DNA from: Gnetum montanum
Taxonomy: Eukaryota; Streptophyta; Gnetopsida; Gnetales; Gnetaceae
Direction: 5' to 3'
NCBI GenBank assembly: GCA_015680685.1
Contig: MNCI01016414.1
Coordinates: 245,469-273,871 of the forward strand
DNA: 28,403 nucleotides
A model generated the notes under the pieces. The model did not search any database. It was given only the letters and a program-made list of their open reading frames with translations, and was not told the DNA's origin. A program made the translations under genes and the position numbers. Positions 20,781 to 28,403 of the stretch are shown here, piece after piece; position 1 is the stretch's first letter; each line of letters begins with the position of its first letter.

Positions 20781-21327
20781 ATGGCCCCAAAACAAGACCA
20801 ACGAAAAGGTCCTGCTCAAGGTGGAAGTAAATGACCTAGGAGAGGAGAAGAACAAGTCCTTTCTAAACAACATGCAGGGTAGGAGGAACAATCATTCAGC
20901 ATTCACCAAGGAGACACTGCTACTGAACAATCTGGGTAGGCGGAAGAAGGAGCTGTTGCAGCGCCTAAATAGGGAAAACATCTCACGTTGCCCTAGGATT
21001 GTGTTTAGGCTATCCATGAAAGATCCACATTCGTTGTAGTGATTGTGGAATTAAACTTTGAATCCTTTGCAGATTTGCTCCTAAGGCTATTAGGGATCAC
21101 CTCAAGGGGTCTCCCTTATGGCCTATCCTCTTTGAAAGTGGTGCTTGGTACCTAGGAGAGACGTACCAATTCTGGCACAATAGATAACAAGGCACCACCA
21201 TCAATATTTGTGGTTTGATAGTTGATTTATTCGTGCACGCCATTTCAAAATTTTTAAACATTCTAAATATAGGGCCCGAGGTTGCTCAGTTGTCTACCCA
21301 TTCAGACCCTGATGTGCGATGGGTTTG

Positions 21328-21332
21328 GTTGG
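21328..21332. repeat. Target-site duplication GTTGG, left copy (solo LTR)
   Basis: GTTGG directly before TGATGAGTG and repeated at 22093-22097. Confidence 0.95.
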
Positions 21333-22092
21333 TGATGAGTGATGAGGTACCCCTACACTCAACCATATGAATACGAGCATAACACCTGCAATCTGGTCAA
21401 ACTCCGTAGACTAAGTGCCTACACGCCTCATGGAACACTTAAGGTTAACCATTCGTTATCTTCCCAAACTTACTTGTATTTATCACGGTGTATGGTTAAG
21501 TAAGTCCGAGGTATATGACTTTTATAGTTTTTATGTTTTATCTCCTATGCTATTGAGGTGAAGGGTTGAGAGACTAATTACTAACTCTAACTAATGAACT
21601 AAGTCTAAATTAACCTAGCATCAGCATCCGTTCCCACTTACCGTACACACCCTGAACTGATGCAACCATGGCTACCAAACGCTAATCGTTGCTGGGATCT
21701 CCACGCGTAACTCACGTGCTTGAAGCGGTCGTACTAAGGCACTTAACTAGGATAGAAGGGTTGAGAAAGATTTAATTCCTAATAAAGCATGTAAATGGAA
21801 AGCAATAAATAACATTAAATAAAATCCTAATTAGCCTATTCCATGCACTGCAAGGTTTATCTAGGAAGTTTGTCTTTATTGTCGTACACAAACTTGTGTT
21901 CAGGTATAATGTTTGCTCGAATAAAGATCTGTTCACTTTAGGACTCCTACTGCAGGCACATGGAAAATATTCTATCTCTGGAGTGATCAATCTGCCAGAG
22001 TTTCCCTACTATCTAGCCTAAGATGAGGAAATAAGGGAGAGCCACCTCTTATTTATAAAATTTGCGACATATCGCGATATCGCATCCCATCA
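21333..22092 (-). mobile_element. Solo LTR (760 bp) nested in ORF2 of element 2
   Basis: Its left edge TGATGAGTGATGAGGTACCC is the reverse complement of the LTR end of elements 1 and 2, and its right edge is CCCATCA. GTTGG flanks both sides exactly. There is no internal sequence or second LTR, so it arose by LTR-LTR recombination after insertion. On the minus strand it has TATAAATA (complement of 22050-22057) and one GCGATATCGC (22074-22083). It is closest to the LTR at 1-260, with which it shares the block GAGTGATCAATCTGCCAGAG. It entered after element 2 was in place. Confidence 0.95.
22050..22083 (-). promoter_or_regulatory. TATA box and GCGATATCGC of the solo LTR
   Basis: TATAAATA (complement of 22050-22057) lies 16 bp downstream of the palindrome at 22074-22083, repeating the arrangement in other LTRs. 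Confidence 0.7.
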
Positions 22093-22097
22093 GTTGG
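22093..22097. repeat. Target-site duplication GTTGG, right copy (solo LTR)
   Basis: Exact repeat of 21328-21332. Confidence 0.95.
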
Positions 22098-24498
22098 AAA
22101 GGGCATATGGTAGGGATAAGAGATTTGGAGAATTGACAATGGAAGAGTGGATCTATTTCAAAATTGGAATGTATCACCTCTTCCCCATGAAGGGCTTAAA
22201 AAGAATCTTAATATATGCAACTAGAGGATGTGCAGTGCTAATGGAAAAGGTTAACACTAACCTACCTCATCTATACCTTACGGAGATCTTGAAGCAGTTC
22301 GAGGAATGGAAGACAGGGAAGCTTACCTTACCCTTCCCTTGTCTTATCAGGAAGTTTTGCCAACGTGCTGGTATTAGAAGATATACTGATGATGTCCTCT
22401 GAGAAGCCTAAAATGCTTCATATGCTGAACTATTAAAGCCACTAGTCGCAAGGTAAATCACTGGTGAGACGCTGAGACCAGAACAAGAAGAAGAACATAC
22501 ATCTAGACCAACTGCAACTCAACTTGTAGGATCCAGCTAACTTCCAAGTACAGGACCTAGCCAACAATAGGAAGCAGGGCCTAGCAGGCGCCAGGATCAA
22601 CCACTACCACTACAAGATTACAGACCATCGATGAGCCATCTCAGGGCCATTGCTAAGATGATCAGTTGAGGAAGTCGTGATGACGCAAATCTCTTTCGCA
22701 TCATTGATGATGCCGTACAACCCATAGTTTCTTTGGATCGTAGAAGGGGTGAAGTGTCTATTCACACAGGAGGAGAGAAAAGTACTTGGTCACAACAGAT
22801 CTTAGGAAACACAGCATCTTTCCAAGTGAAATCAGAAACTAGTGAAGGGGCCACTATGGTGGTCATGCAACACTAGGATGTTGCAGGAGCTACAGAAGTG
22901 GTCGTAGACCATATTAAAGAATCATTCAATGTACCTATTGTGCCACTGGAAGATCTCATACAAGCATGGGATGCTCAAACTTTGGCTGGAACCTCAATGA
23001 CTCCTGCAAAACATGAGGATGCGCTTGATTGATTACTATAAACATGACAAATAATGAGGTTCCTATTTGACATCCCTTAGGATGTTATGGAAATTCAATC
23101 AGACCTCATTTACACCAAGGGAAAGCTGATCTTAACAGAAGTGAGGGTCAAGCATGTTGAAGCAAAGGTGTAGAAATTACAAGAGTAGCTCATGGCCCTA
23201 CAAGTAGCACAGCAGGACCCTTTGCAATTTGTTCCCGTAGATCAGTTAGACAATTTCAAAATGGAGCAACTAACCAAACTACTAACGAAGAATAAGAAGG
23301 TGGCGAAAGAAAAAGAGAAGGCTATTTGGGATGCCTCTGCAGCACAGGAGCAAACTCATGCACATATCAAGGCACTCAAGGCCTTATAGGAAGAAAATAA
23401 GCAGCTTGTTACCGACAACCTTTGGTTGACCGTTGTGGAGAAGCAAAAGAATGTTCTTGAAGAAAATTTCCATCAATTATGAGAAAAATCCATTTGGTTG
23501 AACCAAGACATGAGCCATTTAGCCAGGGAGAATCGAACCCTCTTAATGGAGGAGGTACACGCAATCCATCAAAAGATAACTATGGAAATAAGCGCGTGGA
23601 AAAATGAGACTAAACAACATGAAAAGATAAAGGAGCACTTCTAGGACCAGGTGGGGATGTACAAATAGATCCTTGAGAAGGAGATCCATATGGCCAAGGC
23701 CCACATCAATGCTATCAGTACTCAACACACTAACTGGTGGGCCTTATTGGACACATATGCATTTGCCCACCAAGCAGAAGTTAATAACTGGGACCTATAG
23801 ATCCAAGATCTTACAGAATACATGGAGTTGGCAAACTTGCGGTATGCCAACCTTGCCATGTTAACAACAGGGTGCCCAAGAATAGAGCTTGAGCAACAAG
23901 TAGCTACCACTATGTCAAATATGAAACAAAATTTGCAGAACACAAGAAGAGATTGCAAAAATTAGAGATTGCAAATTCTAAAATTGAGGTGGTGAAGGAA
24001 AGCTACCAAAGCCAAAAAGGTATTGCAAAAGATTTGGCTTGACGACTTGCATATTTTCAAGAGTACAAAGACAAAGCTAGAGCCTATGAAGAGGAACGAT
24101 GGGTATTTTTAGCTTGGTATGTGAAGGAAAATCAAATGTTTTCGTAATTACCCTGCCCATGGGAGGTGCCGACTCCATCAAACATTAGAACATTAGCATG
24201 GACGTCATAGGATGCCCGAACCGAAGAGGAGAAACTCCAGGCCATTCTTCAATGCCATCAAGTCCCAAGACCTGGAGTACAAGACAAGGGGAAAGCACCT
24301 ATGGAGGAGCCGCTGTCACTAGGAACTACATGAGTTCCACCAATTTTGTAGTTGTAGCACATTCCTTGTGTTGTGTCTATATTTTTTCTTGATTCCACAT
24401 TGTGGCATAAATCCATTTTTACCATCCAATAATCCCATACCTATACACTATGTAATCAATGGAGCTTGTTCTCACTGTAACTCAAGGACAAGTTTTCA

Positions 24499-24514
24499 CT
24501 TAGTCATGGGGGTA
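24499..24514 (+). other. 3' polypurine tract of element 2
   Basis: CTTAGTCATGGGGGTA immediately precedes the 3' LTR. The same position in element 1 reads GCGAGGGTA. Confidence 0.75.
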
Positions 24515-25322
24515 TGATGAGTCACAATTTTGTTCACCGTGATATCACATATGCAATATCGCGTATGTGATATCGCAGCCTATCTCCTCATCTATAAATA
24601 AGAGGTAGACAGTTCTGATAAGAAGCTTTTTGTCAATTTTAGTTTAAGTGTTAAAGTTTTGGTTCTTGTTTTTCTCTCAACCCTTTTCCTCCTAGTGTAT
24701 GCCTATAGTGTGGTGATTATAATTGTACGACATCCTTTATTCGAGTGTGATGTACTTGGACATGCACATGATTGGCAATAAAGATTGAGATTACTTCATC
24801 ATTGCAGCACTCACTTAGCTTAATCATTTAATTAATTTTTATTTACTACTTAGTTAATCTCTTCTCACCGTAAACTCCTGTTAAACGCGGAATGAGTACG
24901 AATTGATTATGAGCATTTAAGTGTGACTACTTGGTAATCCAGTAGCATACCTAGGATCTATGCTTGGTAATCCCAGTGGTAGTCATGCACGAAGTCCAAG
25001 ATATGCACGGATGATTGAGGAACAGATGCTCATCGTACTTAGGCTAGCTTAGATTCTCTCTCACCTTTCTCTCCTAGCTTAGTTAATATTATCTTCCATT
25101 GCCTTAAGGAGTAGCATTAGCATAGGAACACATCATACACCTCACTTTGGACTAAACCATATGTGACAAAGTTAATACTAGTCCAGGTGTGAAGACAATG
25201 AACTGTGACCTAAGGATAACTGTCTAGATACCACAACTAGTCTGTCTGCGGAGTTCGATCGGATCATGCGTAAAATGCTTGTATTCGTATGGTTAAGTGT
25301 AGGGGTACCTCACCACTCATCA
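24515..25322 (+). repeat. Element 2 3' LTR (808 bp)
   Basis: It starts TGATGAGTCA and ends CCACTCATCA. It has TATAAATA at 24593-24600 and AATAAA at 24777-24782. It differs from the 5' LTR mainly by transitions, and its palindromes are decayed. Confidence 0.95.
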
Positions 25323-25327
25323 ACATT
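25323..25327. repeat. Target-site duplication ACATT, right copy (element 2)
   Basis: Exact repeat of 15995-15999. Confidence 0.95.
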
Positions 25328-25689
25328 GATAATTATAGGCTTGATATTCTCAAGAAAAACATATTCTAATATTGCTAGTAAAGCATTGAGCTTAAGGGGC
25401 TCTTGCTTAAGATGATCAATAATTTTCAACTCTCCCTAATCCATTTCTACATCTTTGTGAGAGAGTTGGTTATAAATTTGCTCCATTTCATCCATGTTGT
25501 CAATATAAGCACTTGTGAGAAGCTTCACTAGTTTCATGTATATTATTAACTCGGAGTTATTATTTGTTATTAGCCACTAGGTACCTCTTTATTTTTATGA
25601 TTACTACATATAGACACCTTTGAATATTCAATGTCTTGGCACACTTATTACATGTTGTGATGGATGTACTCTTCATGGCCCATATCCTT
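25328..25689 (-). pseudogene. Protease-RT linker of host element
   Basis: Minus-strand reading with YNQLSHKDVEMD, a stop, then LKQEPLKLNALLAILEYVFL. It corresponds to the linker of Athila-type polyproteins (the LKPLPSHLKYAYL-like phrase just before RT). Its continuation is found at 15994 on the other side of element 2. Confidence 0.75.
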
Positions 25690-26110
25690 TACACATAATG
25701 GAACCCTATGTCACTATATATGATGCATGAAAGTTGCTTCTTCTCTAGCTTTTTGAATTTATTTTCCTTGAAAATTTCCAAGGAAATGTTTTTGATCCTT
25801 ATCTTGGCATCAATTGTACTGAGCCAAGCCCTTTCCATGATAATATAAAAGTTACCCTTACAATTATCCACATGGATTACCAAGAAATCTACTGGATATG
25901 TCCAACCAGAGATAATTATTATAATGTCCTTCACTAATCTCAAAGAAATAGTGATGGACTAATTTACAAGATCTAATCTGATATTACATTTCTTAAGTCA
26001 AGGTAGGTTCCAAGTCTTATATATCTCTTTAGAAATTAAGTTCATCCTAGAACCTAAGTCTAGTAAATCCTTGTATGAATCATTTCCCATAATTTGTAAA
26101 TAGATTAGGA
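25690..26110 (-). pseudogene. Aspartic protease of host element, decayed
   Basis: The retroelement protease matures Gag-Pol. The minus strand shows LDLGSRMNLIS, with DLG at 26060-26052 in place of the usual DTG/DSG; Athila-type proteases often have DLGA. It continues LRLVKDIIIIISGWTYPVDF, VIHVDNCKGNFYIIMERAWL and TIDAKIRIKNISLEIF, which follow the order of the family (flap, FVVLDME, ILGRPFL, DV-KG). The ILGRPFL equivalent is altered to IMERAWL. The open part is 25943-25689; stops break the rest. Confidence 0.82.
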
Positions 26111-26379
26111 AACTTTAGGGATCGACTCATTTTCTGAGTAGATGTCCTATCTTGATCTAATTTTTTATTGCATGAGTCATCATGATGGTATGAACATTTG
26201 GGGACTTTTGATTTGAAGGTAACTCGAGGTAATATTGAAAATAGTTAATATAGAGTTAGTAGCCACAGATGTCTGTAAGGGGTTTTGTAGACTATTTGAT
26301 CATAAGAAAGCCCACTTGTAAGGATTATGGTCAAAATGACTTAGATGATCATCTAGATGTAAGTTTATGGCCCTTGTAG

Positions 26380-27990
26380 CATTTTTTATTGGGACAATGA
26401 TGGAATTTTTTCTTGCAACAATGGTGGAGGTGGAAAGGGAGTGGTATTCAAGTATGTAGGGTGAGTTGGTGGATATGGAGAAGCATAAGAAGAAGGAAAC
26501 TCAATTTGTAGAGTGGGTGTTTTATGATATTCTATGGGATAGTAGTAATGAGAGAAAGGAGTGGGGCTTATAGAGTCATGAAGAGATATAGGTTGCTAGA
26601 CATAATATTCTTAAGGGTCCAACTATTGATAAGGATAGTACTACCACAGTAATGACATCTCCCATGTTTATGGATTTTACCATTGTTGATACTACTGTTG
26701 AGGCTAAGTGATGCTCCACTTAGGTAATACTATGGCGAGTGGAACTACTTCTAATAATTATCTTGTGGATAAGGAAATCTCCTATGTGGTTTCCTTTTTT
26801 CCAATTTTGAATTTAACATGTACATCTCATATTCTTGTAGATGCAACACTACAAGACAACATTCTTTGGGATGTTCATATTAACAAATATTACATTCTTC
26901 ATCATCTATTTTTGAATCTACAATCTCATCAACTGATGTAAACTTACATTTTTGCTAATAATAATCCTTGCATGTGTCTTTTCTCCTTCTTCTATCCCCA
27001 TCTCTATTTCCCTACCCCATTTTCTCCTTCATAATATTAAGAGTAGTTTTTAACCTCTCATCTAAGAATTCCATATTTTGTCCATCTTAGCTAATATTTT
27101 TATAATAGATTTCTGGATTAGCAAGATTTTCTTTTATACCACTTCATCTAGTGGTGCTTCCTCCTCTGAATCATAGAAACGTACCTCCCTTATGTGAATG
27201 AAGGGGTCCTTATTGTATTCCTTTGTACTTTCTTACTGTTTTAGCTCTCCTTCTTCCTTGCTCACTTGATCAATTAGCCTTTGGATGCAATGAGATCTCA
27301 TTTTTGAAAATCTCCCTTGTGACATAGACTCCAAGAGTTTCTCTAGTTTTATTTCAAAGCCCATTCATAATGTGGTGAAGCTACTCCCTTTGATGAAACT
27401 CATAGCTTGGGCATCAGTGCAAGAGAGAGCAATATTTGCTTAAGGTTGTAACCAAGGATTCATTATTACCCTATTTTCATCCCTAGATCTATTTTCTTAG
27501 GTTGGATACTCTGGAGTACATTTGGTACTTATCATTGAATGGCTCCAACATTGTACATCATTTGCGAATGGATTTTGGCTCCAAGGACTAGTACCAACTT
27601 TTAACTTTTTTGATGAGTATCCTTGGGAATAGTTTGAACTTTTACCACTCATTTTCAATGTTCTACAAGGCACAAGCATTATGAAAGGCTTGCAAATGAA
27701 GCTAAGGATTAGCATTATATTCTCCTTCAAATTTAGGAATATTTTTCATATTCATTCATTTAATTCTACTATCCCTTTTATGCTAAGTAGGAATTTGGAT
27801 TACTTTTGAAATATTGAGCATGTTCCTTGTAGTTAGTAATGGTTCATCATAGTCATTGTGTTCATGGTGGTCCCTATTATTTCCATGCCTCCTATGATGT
27901 GACCTACTATGCCTTTTTTCATAATGATGCTCCTCTTCCTCTTGTAGTTGCCTATGCTTCCTATTCATGTCATTATGATGGTATTTTTGA
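26380..27990 (-). pseudogene. Gag of host element, decayed
   Basis: Minus-strand readings parallel the gags of elements 1 and 2. From right to left they show DEPLLTTRNMLNISKVIQIP (element 1 has DEPLLATTSLTKIQEAIQIP), LHLQAFHNACA, then KSWYQSLEPKSIRKW and LSKYCSLLHCPSYEF, then LIDQVSKEEGEI. A zinc knuckle CNIC-stop-YEHPKECC lies at 26856-26894 with a TAA between its second Cys and Tyr. A Pro/Ser/Tyr-rich tail extends to about 26380. An N-terminal stretch rich in His, Arg and Glu (27968-27783) is unlike elements 1 and 2. The true start is not clear. Confidence 0.85.
26856..26894 (-). other. Zinc knuckle of host gag, broken by a stop
   Basis: C-x2-C-x3-H-x4-C spacing is conserved with element 1 (CNVCLYNHPKGQCP). 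Here the Leu codon has become TAA. Confidence 0.75.
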
Positions 27991-28403
27991 TCATCTTCAT
28001 CTTTGTCCTAATCATTCCTTTTTTAGTCTCAACCATGATTCCTCATGTCAAAGTTTGATGAGGAGGATAATGAATGTGAAGGGTTAGAAGAGGGGTGCCT
28101 GCTAGTCCTTATTTTATGGTCCTTTGATTGGTCTTTCTCCTTTTCCTTTTCTTTAATGAATGATTAGGAGATCTTTGCCTTGATGTTCTTTGGATTCTAG
28201 ACTCTATCTGCTCCTCACCTTGGTTATTATCCAAGGTTGATTAAAACCATTGGTGAAGTATGTTTTCATCATTGAAAGGAGAAGAATCAGTATGATGAGA
28301 TTGCCAAGAAGAATTCAAGGTCCTTCTTTTGTGATTGCAAAAACAATGATGTTAGGACCCTATTACCCTTGAAGACTTCATAGTGTATCTTCATATGTCA
28401 ATA
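27991..28403 (-). other. Host element gag N-terminus or leader, unresolved
   Basis: No confident motif. Minus-strand readings are basic and broken. The 5' LTR and primer site of the host element should lie to the right of the window. Confidence 0.4.

Larger units (their letters stand above)
20781..24333 (+). pseudogene. ORF2 of element 2, interrupted by a solo LTR and stops
   Basis: It begins at the ATG after the acceptor (MAPKQDQRKGPAQGG). Reading frames continue to about 21327, where the solo LTR interrupts them. Beyond it, 22094-22402 is the best open piece. It contains YFKIGMYHLFPMKGL, TLPFPCLIRKFCQRAGI and RYTDDVL, matched by the host ORF2. A Pro/Gln-rich stretch follows, then a long coiled-coil-like region (about 23090-23980; open piece 23192-23389 with KLLTKNKKVAKEKEKAIW). 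The end carries ARAYEEERW and a PMEEP tail before TGA at 24331. The first conserved block resembles a plant transposon-protein domain of Athila-type elements (tentative). No signal peptide, membrane segment or catalytic motif is seen, so an Env-like role is not supported. Numerous stops and frameshifts make this copy inactive. Confidence 0.75.
16000..25322 (+). mobile_element. Element 2: non-autonomous LTR retrotransposon with gag and ORF2
   Basis: A complete 9.3-kb insertion (8.56 kb without the solo LTR and its duplicated 5 bp) with LTRs of 798 and 808 bp, ACATT duplications, a tRNA-Asp-type primer site and a polypurine tract. It carries gag and ORF2 but no pol. Between the two ORFs lie about 1.9 kb of non-coding DNA with a promoter-like block, a second PPT-like tract and a splice acceptor. 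The two LTRs differ at a modest fraction of sites by eye (several percent, mostly transitions), so the insertion is not recent. Confidence 0.94.
2335..28403 (-). mobile_element. Decayed Athila-like Ty3/gypsy element, host of the nested insertions
   Basis: Read on the minus strand from right to left, the pieces follow the gypsy order: gag, protease, RT, RNase H, integrase, then a second ORF and an LTR-like end. The element is split by element 1 (6633-12740) and element 2 (16000-25322). Each split is flanked by an exact 5-bp target duplication. Protein motifs of the protease-RT linker run up to 25328 on one side and resume at 15994 on the other, which shows the two sides were once contiguous. 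The 5' LTR would lie beyond 28403. All domains carry multiple stops and frameshifts, and the RT palm is largely missing. It is the oldest layer in the window. The Athila-type assignment rests on gag, protease and integrase phrasing; lineage within Ty3/gypsy is inferred. Confidence 0.85.

Noticed and set aside
20781-24333. ORF2 as a retroviral-type envelope gene
   Set aside because: No signal peptide, membrane segment or cleavage motif is visible; most of the protein is charged coiled coil.
26708-26941. 77-codon plus-strand frame
   Set aside because: It lies opposite the host gag zinc knuckle on the minus strand, which explains the sequence better.

Overview
This is repeat-derived nuclear DNA from a seed plant with a repeat-rich genome; the species cannot be read from the sequence. 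I see no intact host gene, no RNA gene and no bacterial feature. Nearly everything recognisable belongs to one clan of Ty3/gypsy LTR retrotransposons of Athila-like type. The evidence is gag and pol motifs, a primer-binding site matching plant tRNA-Asp, LTRs that begin TGATGA and end TCATCA or similar, and 5-bp target duplications. All coding regions are broken by stops and frameshifts.

Layout as a nested stack. (1) The oldest layer is a minus-strand element running from beyond the right end (28403) down to about 2335. It reads leftwards as gag (about 27990-26380), protease (26110-25690), a protease-RT linker, RT/RNase H (15994-14864), integrase (about 14850-13650), a non-coding stretch, a second ORF called ORF2 here (5461-2640), and a remnant of an LTR end (about 2480-2335). 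(2) Two plus-strand elements interrupt it. Element 1 (6633-12740, TSD CCCCT) lies in its non-coding part. Element 2 (16000-25322, TSD ACATT) lies in the protease-RT linker. (3) A minus-strand solo LTR (21333-22092, TSD GTTGG) interrupts ORF2 of element 2. A truncated minus-strand LTR of the same subfamily occupies 1-260. Positions 261-2334 remain unassigned.

Elements 1 and 2 carry gag but no pol at all, so they resemble non-autonomous terminal-repeat-plus-gag elements. The minus-strand host carries related gag and ORF2 plus the whole pol, so it is a decayed relative of the likely autonomous partner. Element 1 is further reduced: it has lost the middle of ORF2 and the region upstream of ORF2 that holds a TATA box in element 2.

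The most interesting signal is how ORF2 appears to be expressed. In element 2 and the host element, ORF2 is preceded by a promoter-like block (a TATAAATA-type box, and in element 2 also the GCGATATCGC palindrome seen upstream of the LTR TATA boxes), then a purine-rich block resembling the 3' PPT, then a splice acceptor directly abutting the ORF2 ATG. The acceptor is also kept in element 1. Gag in elements 1 and 2 is followed by a T-rich tract and a conserved AATAAA. Together this suggests a retroelement with two transcription units, one from the LTR for gag and one internal for ORF2. That is inference from sequence layout and needs transcript data.
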